A DNA stretch of 64,000 nucleotides, taken from contig NZ_CP040128.1 in the NCBI RefSeq assembly GCF_007874125.1, forward strand, positions 3,720,001 through 3,784,000. Reading direction: 5' to 3'. The position numbers were made by a program, and so were the translations under genes. The notes under the pieces were generated by a model. It worked only from the letters and a program-made list of their open reading frames with translations. It did not search any database and was not told the DNA's origin. Shown here piece by piece: positions 54,256 to 63,160 of the stretch (position 1 is the stretch's first letter; each line of letters begins with the position of its first letter). This DNA comes from Noviherbaspirillum sp. UKPF54. Its GTDB lineage: Bacteria; Pseudomonadota; Gammaproteobacteria; Burkholderiales; Burkholderiaceae_D.

Positions 54256-56684
54256 GCAGCTGGCAAGCCCGTTTCTTCAGCGCCCTGCTGCGCCGCACCT
54301 TCAAGCGCCGGCTGGCCGCGGCCGCCGACGCCGCCGGCGCGCGCCGCGTGCTCGGCGGCGTGGCCTACCGCGCGCCCAAGGATGTGACGATCACGCCGCA
54401 CACGCTGGGCGGCGTGCCCGGCGAATGGGTCGAGTCGCGCGCCGGCGGCGGCAGCGTCACGCTGCTGTACCTGCACGGCGGCGGCTACTTCGCATGTTCG
54501 CCGCGCACCCACCGCGCGGTCACGACGTATTTCGCGCGCCAGGGTTTTCGCGTGTTCGTTCCGGATTACCGGCTGGCGCCCGAATTCCCGTTCCCGGCCG
54601 CCATCGAGGATGCGGAATCGGTGTACACGGCACTGCTCAACAGCGGCTGCGATCCGGCGCGGCTGGTGGTGGCGGGCGACTCGGCCGGCGGCGGCCTGGC
54701 ACTGGCGCTCATGCTGCGGCTGCGCGACGACCGCATGCCGATGCCGGCCGCCGCCGCCCTGTTCTCGCCGCTGACCGACATGGAAAACACGCTTCCCTCG
54801 CGCATGGGCAACAGCAGCCGCTGCGCGATGTTCGTCGGCGAGCGCATGCCGCTGGCGGCCGAGGCTTACCTGGCCGGGGCCGACCCGTGCTCGCCGCTAG
54901 CCTCCCCGGTGCGCGCCGATTTGCGCGGCCTGCCGCCGCTGTTGATCCACGTCGGCACCGACGAGGTCTTGCTCGACGATTCGACCGAGCTGGCGCGGCG
55001 CGCGCAGGCCGCCGGCGTGGCGGTGGACTTGCGCGTGTGGCCGGCAGTGCCGCATGTATGGCAGCTGTTTCACTGGTTCATTCCGGAGGGGCGCGAATCG
55101 CTCGCGGCAGCCACGGCCTTCCTGAAAAAGACGGCCGCATTCGGCGCCGCCGACGGCCGGGCAACGACCGCGCCCGCGCGCCCCGATTTGGAGGCGGTCA
55201 TCATCGGCACAGGATTCTCCGGCCTGGGCATGGCGATCAGGCTCAAGCAGGCCGGCATCGCCTCCTTCCTGCTGCTGGAAAAGTCGCGCGAGATCGGTGG
55301 CACCTGGCGCGAGAACACCTATCCCGGCTGCGCCTGCGACGTGCCGTCGCACATGTATTCGTTTTCGTTCGAGCGCAAGGCCGACTGGAGCCGCATGTAT
55401 TCCGGCCAGGCCGAAATCCTGGCCTACCTCAGGCACTGCGTCGACAAGTACCGGCTCGCGCCGCACATCTGCTTTGGCGCGGAAATGCGGGACGCGGTGT
55501 TCGACGAGGCGAACGACCTGTGGCGCGTGCGCACCGCCGACGGCAGGTCGCTGACCGCGCGCATCGTGGTGTCGGCCATGGGCGCGCTGCACCGCCCGGC
55601 CTATCCGGCGCTGCCAGGCATCGAGCGTTTTCGCGGCGTGGCATTCCACTCGGCCGAGTGGAACCACGGGTATGACTTGTCCGGCAAGCGGATCGCGGTG
55701 ATCGGCACCGGCGCCAGCGCCATCCAGTTCGTGCCGCAGATCGCGCCGCGCACCGCGCAGCTGACGCTGTTCCAGCGCACGCCTGCCTGGGTGCTGCCGA
55801 AGATGGATCATCCGATCAGCCGGCGCGCGCAGGCGATCCTGCGGCGCGTTCCCGGCGCCATGCGGTTGTTGCGCTGCTTCGTGTACTGGCGCCAGGAATT
55901 GGGCGGACTGGCCTTCCTGCATCCGAAACTGATGACGCTGGCCGAGAAGATGGGCCGCCGCCACATCGCCCGGCACATCGCCGACCCGGCGCTGCGCGCC
56001 AAGCTCACGCCCGGCTACACCATCGGCTGCAAGCGCATCCTGCTGTCGAACGATTACTACCCGGCGCTGGCGCGGCCGAACGTCGCCGTCGTCACCGACA
56101 CCATCGCCGAAGTCACCGAAGACGGCATCGTCGACAGCCGCGGCGTCAAGCACGCCGCCGACGCCATCGTCTACGGCACCGGCTTTCGCGTCACCGACCT
56201 GCTGTCGCCGGTGCGCTTCGTCGGGCGCGGCGGCATCGATCTGAACGACGCCTGGCGCGACGGCGCGCAGGCGTACTGCGGCCTGATGGCGGCCGGCTAT
56301 CCCAACCTGTTCATGCTGCTGGGCCCGAACACCGGCCTGGGCCACAATTCGGTCGTGTTCATGGCCGAGCAGCAGATCGACCACGCGATGAAATGCCTGA
56401 AGCTCATGCGCAAGAACGGCATGACCTCGATCGAGGTGAATCCGCAGGCGCAGGCGCAATTCAATGCACGCCTGCAACAGCGCATGCACAAGACGGTGTG
56501 GGCTTCGGGCTGCAAGAGCTGGTACCTCGATGCGCACGGCAGGAATGTCACACTGTGGCCGGGGTTCACGTTCTCGTACTGGGCGCGCATGAAGCGGGTG
56601 CGCCTGCCGGATTACCGCTTCGGCCGTGCCGGCGATGTATCCCACGCCGGCGCCACGGGACAGGCCGCGCTGCACGGAAATTGA
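54252..56684 (+). CDS. Fusion: alpha/beta hydrolase (HSL type) + Baeyer-Villiger-type flavin monooxygenase
   Basis: 810 residues. The N-terminal 300 are an esterase of the hormone-sensitive-lipase type: LYLHGGGYF oxyanion loop (75-78) and GDSAGG (Ser 144). The C-terminal part is a flavin monooxygenase: IIGTGFSGLGMAIRL (about residue 315), GGTWRENTYPGCACDVPSHM, FRGVAFHSAEW (the BVMO fingerprint FxGxxxHxxxW) and IAVIGTGASAIQFVPQIA. One chain can oxygenate a ketone to an ester and hydrolyse it. Frame is unbroken. Overlaps the SDR gene and is followed by the MazG-like gene. Confidence 0.85.
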   Translation: MSSWQARFFSALLRRTFKRRLAAAADAAGARRVLGGVAYRAPKDVTITPHTLGGVPGEWVESRAGGGSVTLLYLHGGGYFACSPRTHRAVTTYFARQGFRVFVPDYRLAPEFPFPAAIEDAESVYTALLNSGCDPARLVVAGDSAGGGLALALMLRLRDDRMPMPAAAALFSPLTDMENTLPSRMGNSSRCAMFVGERMPLAAEAYLAGADPCSPLASPVRADLRGLPPLLIHVGTDEVLLDDSTELARRAQAAGVAVDLRVWPAVPHVWQLFHWFIPEGRESLAAATAFLKKTAAFGAADGRATTAPARPDLEAVIIGTGFSGLGMAIRLKQAGIASFLLLEKSREIGGTWRENTYPGCACDVPSHMYSFSFERKADWSRMYSGQAEILAYLRHCVDKYRLAPHICFGAEMRDAVFDEANDLWRVRTADGRSLTARIVVSAMGALHRPAYPALPGIERFRGVAFHSAEWNHGYDLSGKRIAVIGTGASAIQFVPQIAPRTAQLTLFQRTPAWVLPKMDHPISRRAQAILRRVPGAMRLLRCFVYWRQELGGLAFLHPKLMTLAEKMGRRHIARHIADPALRAKLTPGYTIGCKRILLSNDYYPALARPNVAVVTDTIAEVTEDGIVDSRGVKHAADAIVYGTGFRVTDLLSPVRFVGRGGIDLNDAWRDGAQAYCGLMAAGYPNLFMLLGPNTGLGHNSVVFMAEQQIDHAMKCLKLMRKNGMTSIEVNPQAQAQFNARLQQRMHKTVWASGCKSWYLDAHGRNVTLWPGFTFSYWARMKRVRLPDYRFGRAGDVSHAGATGQAALHGN

Positions 56685-56730
56685 CGCCGCGGCGCTATAC
56701 TGGCAGCCCCGCATTCGCCAGGCGCACCCG

Positions 56731-57111
56731 ATGTCCGACCTCAACACGCTCAGGGACTTGCTGGTCCGGTTCCGCGACGAGCGGAACTGGAAGCAGTTCC
56801 ACACGCTGAAAAACCTCATCATTTCCCTCAACCTGGAAGCCGCCGAGCTGCTGGAGCTGACGCAGTGGAAGAGCGACGCCGAGCTGGCCGCATTGCAGTC
56901 GGACGAGGGATTCCGGCAGCAGCTGCGGGAGGAATGCGCCGACGTGCTGCATTACCTGCTGCTGATCGCGGAAGACAATGGCTTCGACCTGATCGCGGCA
57001 GCGCAGGAAAAAATCCGCAAGAACGCGCAGCGCTATCCGGTCGAGCAGTCATACGGCTCGGCGAAAAAATACACCGAACTCAAGCAGCGGGCGCGCGACG
57101 GGCAAGACTGA
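56731..57111 (+). CDS. MazG-like nucleotide pyrophosphohydrolase
   Basis: 126 residues from the ATG at 56731. LNLEAAELLELTQWK, then EECADVLHYLLLIAEDNGFD carry the ExxE...ExxD metal site of the MazG/dCTPase (RS21-C6) family. It cleaves noncanonical or excess nucleoside triphosphates. The longer frame upstream lies in the previous gene. Confidence 0.88.
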   Translation: MSDLNTLRDLLVRFRDERNWKQFHTLKNLIISLNLEAAELLELTQWKSDAELAALQSDEGFRQQLREECADVLHYLLLIAEDNGFDLIAAAQEKIRKNAQRYPVEQSYGSAKKYTELKQRARDGQD

Positions 57112-57160
57112 GCAACACCGGGGCGCCATGCAATTTATTGCGCAAGCCGTGGTCTACTGG

Positions 57161-57216
57161 CTGAAGCAAGGTGATGTCGGCTGAAGCAAGGTGATGTCGG
57201 CTGAAGGAATGTGATG
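57161..57216 (+). repeat. Tandem 20-bp repeat carrying the RtcB ribosome site
   Basis: CTGAAGCAAGGTGATGTCGG occurs twice in a row (57161-57180 and 57181-57200), then a partial, altered third copy (CTGAAGGAATGTGATG, 57201-57216) holds the ribosome site and start codon of rtcB. Each full copy has its own AAG-start like triplet, so the repeat duplicates the initiation region. Confidence 0.8.
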
Positions 57217-58446
57217 AAGCACGAGCAATACGATGTGCTGGCCGTCGCCGGGGGACGACCGGTCAAGATGTGGACCCGCGGGGTGCCGGTGGAAGAGGAA
57301 GCGAAACGCCAGCTGGCCAATACCGCGCAGATGCCCTTCATTTACAAGCACATCGCGGCGATGCCGGACGTGCATCTCGGCAAGGGCTCGACCATCGGCA
57401 GCGTGATCCCGACCGTCGGCGCCATCATTCCGGCCGCCGTCGGCGTCGACATCGGCTGCGGCATGATGGCGGCCAGGACCACGCTGACGGCCAAGGATCT
57501 GCCGGACAACCTCGGCAAGCTGCGCGGCGCGATCGAGCGCGCGATCCCGCACGGGCTGTCGAAGGTGCGCGGACGCAAGGGCCACGACGTGGGTTCGTGG
57601 GATACGCCGCCGCGCTCGGTGGACGCCGCCTGGGCGCAGCTGAAGGAGGAATTCGACGCCATCTGCGCCAAGACGCCGAAGCTGAGAAACACCAACAACT
57701 ATCGCCATCTCGGCACGCTCGGCACCGGCAACCATTTCGTGGAGATCTGCCTGGACGAGGCCGGCTTCGTGTGGCTGATGCTGCATTCCGGCTCGCGCGG
57801 CGTGGGCAACGCGATCGGCTCGCACTTCATCGAGCTGGCCAGGCAGGACATGCGCGCGCACCAGGTCAATCTGCCGGACCAGGACCTCGCCTACCTGTCC
57901 GAAGGAACGAAGCACTACGACGACTACGTGCAGGCGGTCGGCTGGGCGCAGAAGTTCGCGCGCATGAACCGCGAGGTGATGATGCAGAACCTGGTGGCGG
58001 CGGTGCGCAGCGTGATCGTAAAACCGTTCGACGCACATGTGGAGGCGGTCAATTGCCACCACAACTACGTGCAGAAGGAGACGCACTTCGGCCGCGAAGT
58101 GCTCGTCACGCGCAAGGGCGCGGTGTCGGCGCGCGCCGGGGAGCTGGGCATCATTCCCGGCTCGATGGGCGCGAAAAGCTACATCGTGCGCGGCAAGGGC
58201 AACCCGGAAAGCTTCCACAGCTGCAGCCACGGCGCCGGCCGTACCATGAGCCGCAGCGAAGCGAAGCGGCGCTACACGGTCGACGACCAGGTCCGGGCCA
58301 CGCAGGGTGTCGAATGCCGCAAGGACGCCGGCGTGATCGATGAAATCCCGATGGCGTACAAGGATATCGATGCGGTGATGCAGGCACAGCAAGACCTGGT
58401 GGAAGTGGTGCATACCCTCAAGCAGGTGGTGTGCGTCAAAGGATAA
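57214..58446 (+). CDS. rtcB: RNA-splicing ligase RtcB
   Basis: 410 residues from the ATG at 57214 (GAAGGA five bases upstream); a GTG one codon earlier is possible. RtcB features: MPDVHLGKGSTIGSVIP, GVDIGCGMMA (metal site Cys), GTGNHFVEIC, LHSGSRGVGN, NCHHNYVQKE and SFHSCSHGAGRTMSRSEAKR (the guanylylated His region). It joins 2',3'-cyclic phosphate and 5'-OH RNA ends. No RtcR/RtcA lies adjacent. Confidence 0.93.
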   Translation: MKHEQYDVLAVAGGRPVKMWTRGVPVEEEAKRQLANTAQMPFIYKHIAAMPDVHLGKGSTIGSVIPTVGAIIPAAVGVDIGCGMMAARTTLTAKDLPDNLGKLRGAIERAIPHGLSKVRGRKGHDVGSWDTPPRSVDAAWAQLKEEFDAICAKTPKLRNTNNYRHLGTLGTGNHFVEICLDEAGFVWLMLHSGSRGVGNAIGSHFIELARQDMRAHQVNLPDQDLAYLSEGTKHYDDYVQAVGWAQKFARMNREVMMQNLVAAVRSVIVKPFDAHVEAVNCHHNYVQKETHFGREVLVTRKGAVSARAGELGIIPGSMGAKSYIVRGKGNPESFHSCSHGAGRTMSRSEAKRRYTVDDQVRATQGVECRKDAGVIDEIPMAYKDIDAVMQAQQDLVEVVHTLKQVVCVKG

Positions 58447-58459
58447 GCGCGACGCGGGC

Positions 58460-58530
58460 ATGCGCGGCGTCCAACGTCTTTGGATCGACCGCGTTGCAAG
58501 CCCCTGGTTCATTCGGCGCTGCAACGCCGC
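58460..58530 (+). pseudogene. chrB: Remnant of chrB (chromate resistance regulator)
   Basis: The frame from 58460 has RLWIDRVASPWFIRR (58475-58519), which resembles the ChrB C-terminal signature (W-x-x-R-x...DRIACPWLIRRF). The similarity stops abruptly and no upstream part of chrB exists, because rtcB ends at 58446. It lies just before the chrA gene, where intact chrB sits in chromate operons. Its end is arbitrary. Confidence 0.5.
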
Positions 58531-58608
58531 GGGACGCAACGCACTGCTGAATCAAATCGGCGTCGTCCTCGACTCATTGCGCAGGTATTTTGGCAAGAAA
58601 GGTTCCAT

Positions 58609-59781
58609 ATGGACGAGGCACACAACGCATCAAGGTATACGCTCTGGCAAATGGTGCTGTACATGCTGCGCCTGGGCGCGCTCGGATTCGGCGGGCCGGT
58701 CGCGCTGGTGGGCTACATGCACCGCGACCTGGTGGAAGACCGCAAATGGATTTCCGACAGCGATTACAAGGAAGGGCTGGCACTGGCGCAAATGGCGCCC
58801 GGCCCCCTGGCCGCCCAGCTCGGCATTTACCTCGGGTATGTGCACTACCGCATTCTCGGTGCGACGCTTGCCGGGATTGCCTTCGTCCTGCCGTCGTTTC
58901 TCATGGTAGTGGCACTTGGCTGGGCCTATGTCCGCTTTGGCGGCTTGTCCTGGATGCAGGCGGTTTTCTATGGCGTGGGAGCGGCCGTCATCGGCATCAT
59001 TGCGATGAGCGCGAAGAAGCTCACCGATAAAAGCATCAAGAAGGACAAGCTGCTTTGGGCCATTTACCTGCTGCTCGTCGTCGTGACCGTCGTCACGGAA
59101 TCAGAAGTCGCATGGTTATTTATTGCGTCCGGCGTGCTGGTGTGGTTCCTGCGGGCTCCGCCGAAATGGTTTGCCGGGAGCAGCCTGAACGCGGCAGCTC
59201 TTGCACACGTTCCATTAGCCGCCGGAATGCTTGGCACGACGGGAGCGCCGTTGCTCGCCAAAATCGCGCTGTTCTTCGGCAAAGCCGGCGCGTTCGTCTT
59301 TGGCTCCGGCCTGGCGATCGTCCCCTTCCTGTATGGCGGGGTTGTGCAGGAGCACCATTGGCTCAACGACAAGCAGTTCGTCGACGCCGTCGCGGTGGCG
59401 ATGATCACGCCTGGACCGGTCGTCATTACTGTCGGATTTATCGGCTTCCTGATTGCCGGATTCGCAGGAGCAGTGGTTGCGGCGCTGGCTACGTTCATCC
59501 CTTGCTACCTGTTCACCATCATCCCGGCGCCGTACTTCAAGAAATACGGCAAGTTGCCGGGCGTGGTCGCCTTCGTCGACGGGATTACCGCCGCCGCCAT
59601 CGGCGCCATTACCGGTTCGGTCATCGTGCTGGCACGCCGTTCGATGGTTGATATTCCGACCGTCGTCATCGCGCTGGCCACCGCAGCCCTGCTGTGGCGA
59701 TTCAAGAAGCTGCAGGAGCCCGTTGTCATTGCCGCTGCAGCGTTTGCCGGCCTGGTTCTTTATCCGCTCATGCATTCGTGA
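58609..59781 (+). CDS. chrA: Chromate transporter ChrA, full-length
   Basis: 390 residues. The ATG at 58609 follows AGAAAGG. LYMLRLGALGFGGPVALVGY, LALAQMAPGPLAAQLGIYLG and a second half with FGSGLAIVPFLYG and VAVAMITPGPVVITVGF are ChrA hallmarks. About ten to twelve membrane segments. It exports chromate. The following DUF1259 gene is 12 bp on, a common chromate operon order. Confidence 0.92.
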   Translation: MDEAHNASRYTLWQMVLYMLRLGALGFGGPVALVGYMHRDLVEDRKWISDSDYKEGLALAQMAPGPLAAQLGIYLGYVHYRILGATLAGIAFVLPSFLMVVALGWAYVRFGGLSWMQAVFYGVGAAVIGIIAMSAKKLTDKSIKKDKLLWAIYLLLVVVTVVTESEVAWLFIASGVLVWFLRAPPKWFAGSSLNAAALAHVPLAAGMLGTTGAPLLAKIALFFGKAGAFVFGSGLAIVPFLYGGVVQEHHWLNDKQFVDAVAVAMITPGPVVITVGFIGFLIAGFAGAVVAALATFIPCYLFTIIPAPYFKKYGKLPGVVAFVDGITAAAIGAITGSVIVLARRSMVDIPTVVIALATAALLWRFKKLQEPVVIAAAAFAGLVLYPLMHS

Positions 59782-59793
59782 AGGAGATCCGCC

Positions 59794-60702
59794 ATGTTGA
59801 ACCGTTTTGCTGTTTCTGTCGCCATTTCAGCCGCACTTGCCGCGCCTGTCTGGGCGCAAGGGCCGGCATTCGATACCGCGCGCATTGAACAAGCCATTGG
59901 CATGAAGGGCAGCTACAACGCCAAAGAAAACGTCTTCAAGGTAACGAAGCCCCGCCCGAATATGGCGGCTGTGACCGGGTGGAAGATTCCGCCTTTTCTG
60001 GGCGCCAGCTCATATGCCGCCTTTACGCCGGCCGGGAACGGCGAGGCGCTGGTCATGGGGGACAACGTCCTGTACGAGGACGAGGTTGGTCCGGCAATGG
60101 ACGCCGCCCTGCAGAATGGGCTCGAAGTGACCGCCTTGCATAACCACTTTTTCTTTGAAGAGCCTCGCATCTACTTCATGCACATCGACGGCATGGGGGA
60201 CCCGGCGAAGCTCGGCGCCGGCGTGAAGAAAGTGCTGGAGGCCGCCGACCGCGTCCGGTCGCAGCACGCCGCCCCTGCCAATCAATACCCCGCTGAACCT
60301 GTCCCCGCGCAGAACCGGATTACGGGTGCGCCGCTGGAAGCCGTCTTCGGCAAGAAAGGCGAAAGCAGCAACGGGATGTTCAAGGTCTCCTTCGGACATC
60401 CGGTCAAGATGCACGGGGTAACCGCGGGCGACGCGATGGGGGCAAACACCTGGGCCGGATTTGCCGGAACCGATAGCCAGGCGGTCGTCGACGGCGATTT
60501 TGCCGTGTCGGAGGATGAACTGCAGCCGGTCTTGAAATCCCTGCGCGGCGCCGGCATTAACATCGCCGCGATTCACCAGCACATGACGCACGAGGAACCT
60601 CGGCTCATGTTCCTGCATTATTGGGGACAGGGCAAGGCGCAAGACCTGGCCAAGGCAGTCATGGCAGCCGTCAACCTGACAGCGGCGAAGGCGCAGTCAT
60701 GA
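59794..60702 (+). CDS. DUF1259 (LppY/LpqO-like) periplasmic protein
   Basis: 302 residues with a signal peptide (VSVAISAALAAPVWAQ). Two repeated halves: NGLEVTALHNHFFFEEPRIYFMHIDGMGD-type in the first (split here by position about 110-140) and INIAAIHQHMTHEEPRLMFL in the second, each with an H-N-H or H-Q-H metal-like cluster. Follows chrA after 12 bp. Proteins of this family accompany chrA in chromate resistance loci. Biochemical role is unknown. Confidence 0.82.
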   Translation: MLNRFAVSVAISAALAAPVWAQGPAFDTARIEQAIGMKGSYNAKENVFKVTKPRPNMAAVTGWKIPPFLGASSYAAFTPAGNGEALVMGDNVLYEDEVGPAMDAALQNGLEVTALHNHFFFEEPRIYFMHIDGMGDPAKLGAGVKKVLEAADRVRSQHAAPANQYPAEPVPAQNRITGAPLEAVFGKKGESSNGMFKVSFGHPVKMHGVTAGDAMGANTWAGFAGTDSQAVVDGDFAVSEDELQPVLKSLRGAGINIAAIHQHMTHEEPRLMFLHYWGQGKAQDLAKAVMAAVNLTAAKAQS

Positions 60703-60741
60703 AACTGGCATAACTATCCCGATGCGAAAGGCTGCCATAAT

Positions 60742-60788
60742 AGGTCGTTAGTGCGACCTGCCTGGGCGCTTTATCGCCCGCAGGCAGG
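60742..60788. promoter_or_regulatory. Two competing hairpins before the flavin oxidoreductase gene
   Basis: AGGTCG...CGACCT (60742-60759) and CCTGCCTG-GGCG...CGCC-CAGGCAGG (60757-60788) share three bases, so only one can form fully. The second could be a terminator for the chrA unit, but there is no T-tract. An attenuator for the gene at 60833 is possible. Confidence 0.4.
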
Positions 60789-60832
60789 CCAACGAAGAAC
60801 CCGATATCCCATAAAAAAATACGAACAGTCGC

Positions 60833-61960
60833 ATGAACAGTGTGAAAGCAGATTTCCTTGTCATCGGCGCCGGTATCGCCGGGTCATCCATCGCCTACTG
60901 GCTGTCGCGGCATGCCCAGGTGATCGTTCTTGAGCGCGAATCCCACGCCGGGTACCACAGCACGGGACGCTCCGCGGCGCTGTACATGGCAAGCTACGGC
61001 CCGCCGCAGGTGCGCGCGCTGACGTGCGCGAGCCGGGCCTTCTTCGATGCGCCGCCGGCAGGGTTCTGCGAGCATCCGCTGCTGACGCCGCGCGGCGCCT
61101 TGGCCTTTGCGCGGGAAGGGCAGGAAGCCGAGCTGGATGCGCATGAGGCGCTGGTGCGCCTGGTGTCGTCCGTCGACCGCCTCGACAAGAAGGAAACGCT
61201 CGCCTGCATCCCCGTGCTGAAACCGGACGGACTGGTCGGCGCGGTGCTGGAGAGGGATGCGGCCGATATTGACGTCGACGGCCTGCTGCAGGGATTCCTG
61301 CGCGGCGTGCGCGCCAACGGAGGCAGCGTCGTCGTCGACACGCAGGTGCAGGGTTTGCGTCGATACGATGGCCAGTGGCAGGTGAGCACGAACCACGGCG
61401 TCATTTCCGCCAATGTCATCGTCAATGCCGCCGGCGCGTGGGCGGACGAGATCGGCCGTCTGGCCGGCGCCCGTCCGATCGGCTTGATCCCGAAGCGTCG
61501 GTCGGCCATGCTCTTCGCGCCTCCGGACGGCGTCGCAGCCGGCCGCTGGCCGCTATTCATGGATACGGGCCATTCCTTTTATGTGAAGCCCGACGCGGGA
61601 CTGCTGCTCGGTTCGCCGTTCAACGCGGACCCGGTCGAGCCGCACGATGTCCAGGCCGAGGAACTGGACATCGCGACGGCGATCGATGTCATTCAGACGC
61701 AGACGACGATGACGGTACGCCGGCCCAAACATGTCTGGGCCGGGCTGCGGTCGTTTGTCGCCGACGGCGAATTGGTCGGCGGCCATGACCCCGATGTGCC
61801 TGGATTTTTCTGGGCGGCCGGACAGGGCGGATATGGCATCCAGACTGCCCCTGCAGCCGGGATGCTTTACGCGTCGCTCGTGCGTGGTGAACCCGTTCCC
61901 GACGCGGTGGCAGCCTTCCGTGTCGACCTGGATGCGCTCAGTCCGAAGCGCCTCAGGTAG
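60833..61960 (+). CDS. FAD-dependent oxidoreductase (D-amino-acid-oxidase type)
   Basis: 375 residues. FLVIGAGIAGSSIAYWLS binds the ADP part of FAD. VNAAGAWADEIGRLAG (about residue 200) and WAAGQGGYGIQTAPAAG near the C-terminus fit the DAO family. Substrate is probably an amino or hydroxy acid. The 3' end overlaps the convergent SRPBCC gene by 8 bp. Confidence 0.85.
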   Translation: MNSVKADFLVIGAGIAGSSIAYWLSRHAQVIVLERESHAGYHSTGRSAALYMASYGPPQVRALTCASRAFFDAPPAGFCEHPLLTPRGALAFAREGQEAELDAHEALVRLVSSVDRLDKKETLACIPVLKPDGLVGAVLERDAADIDVDGLLQGFLRGVRANGGSVVVDTQVQGLRRYDGQWQVSTNHGVISANVIVNAAGAWADEIGRLAGARPIGLIPKRRSAMLFAPPDGVAAGRWPLFMDTGHSFYVKPDAGLLLGSPFNADPVEPHDVQAEELDIATAIDVIQTQTTMTVRRPKHVWAGLRSFVADGELVGGHDPDVPGFFWAAGQGGYGIQTAPAAGMLYASLVRGEPVPDAVAAFRVDLDALSPKRLR

Positions 61961-62375
61961 ATTCACCGTCCCCGGCTGCCTCGACATGGCGGGTGAAGCT
62001 GTCCAGAATGGCCTGCCACCCGTCGCGCTGCTGTTCGATCGAATACGTGGGCTCGCTGTCGAAGGTGACGCGCACCCGGACGCCTTGCGGACGGTCGTCG
62101 AACTCGACTTGCGCTGCGCGGTCGCCGAAGGAATACTCGATCAATTTGTGCTTGACGATATTCGTGTAAGTGCCGGCGAAATCGAATCCCACGCTGCCGT
62201 CCCTGGCCTCCATGCGCGAGGAGAAGGAGCCGCCGACACGCAGGTCCACTGCGGCGGCGGTTGTGTGCCAATCGGCGGACGCGGCATTCCACTGCTTGAT
62301 GTCCTCGGGCGTCGTATATGCCCGCCAGACTTCCTCGATGGGTGCGGCGACGGTGGTTTCAACGGCGATTTTCAT
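61953..62375 (-). CDS. SRPBCC (AHSA1-like) protein
   Basis: 140 residues. IAVETTVAAPIEEVWRAYTT and PEDIKQWNAASADWHTT begin the START-like fold. The end has DGWQAILDSFTRHVEA, as in AHSA1-type proteins. Function is unknown; such proteins bind hydrophobic ligands. Near the GST gene on the same strand. Confidence 0.85.
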   Translation of the reverse strand: MKIAVETTVAAPIEEVWRAYTTPEDIKQWNAASADWHTTAAAVDLRVGGSFSSRMEARDGSVGFDFAGTYTNIVKHKLIEYSFGDRAAQVEFDDRPQGVRVRVTFDSEPTYSIEQQRDGWQAILDSFTRHVEAAGDGEST

Positions 62376-62406
62376 GGCACGGCTCCTTTTTTGAACGCTG
62401 CGAATG

Positions 62407-63015
62407 CTAGGCGGGCAATCCTTCTTCGCGCATGGCTTGCTTTACCTTTTCCCGGCCGGCGACGCGCGCCATGTAGCCCGGGATGTTCTGCCACTGGCCG
62501 AGGTCGATTTTGTGGAAACGGGTCCAGTTCAAGACCGTGAACAGGTACGCATCGGCGACCGTGAAGCGCTCGCCCATCATGAATGCACGGCCGGCCAGCA
62601 TCTGGTCCAGGGTGTTTAGCCTGCGGGTGATCGTTGCGGTCTGCACCACTCTCATCTCCGCGGTGAGCGCGGGATTAAACAGCGCGCCGATCTGCTTGTG
62701 CACTTCCGTCGCAACGAAATTGAGGGCAGACATCAACTGGTAACGCTCCATCGTCCCCAAGGCGGCAGCAAGCCCGCTTGCCGGCGCCTGGTCGGCGAGA
62801 TACTGGCAGATCACGGCCACTTCGGTGATGAGCTCGCCATTGTCGAGCACCAGCGCGGGCACGTATCCCTTCGGGTTGATTTTCCAAAAATCGTCCCCGC
62901 TTTCCGTCTTCTTGTTGGGGATGTCGACCTTGACCAGTTCCATTTTCAAACCCGCTTCCAACGCGACGATGTGCGGAGCCATCGAGCATGCACCGGGGGA
63001 GTAATACAGTTTCAT
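62407..63015 (-). CDS. gstA: Glutathione S-transferase
   Basis: 202 residues from the ATG at 63015. YYSPGACSMAPHIVALEAGL carries the active-site Cys and is typical of bacterial beta-class GSTs. NPKGYVPALVLDNGELITEV is the cis-Pro and glutathione-binding region. The helical C-terminal domain has RFTVADAYLFTVLNW. Conjugates electrophiles to glutathione. Confidence 0.9.
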   Translation of the reverse strand: MKLYYSPGACSMAPHIVALEAGLKMELVKVDIPNKKTESGDDFWKINPKGYVPALVLDNGELITEVAVICQYLADQAPASGLAAALGTMERYQLMSALNFVATEVHKQIGALFNPALTAEMRVVQTATITRRLNTLDQMLAGRAFMMGERFTVADAYLFTVLNWTRFHKIDLGQWQNIPGYMARVAGREKVKQAMREEGLPA

Positions 63016-63160
63016 CGAACACCTTTCCCTATCAATAAGCAATTCATGCAGTCTTACCTTTGCGCCTCACCGCTCGCTAGCGGAAGGCATCGCTCATTTT
63101 GCCTGAACCTGGTTCTTTCATCATGGGCGAAGGTCAGCCCGCCCTTTGCGTCGTTTCCCG

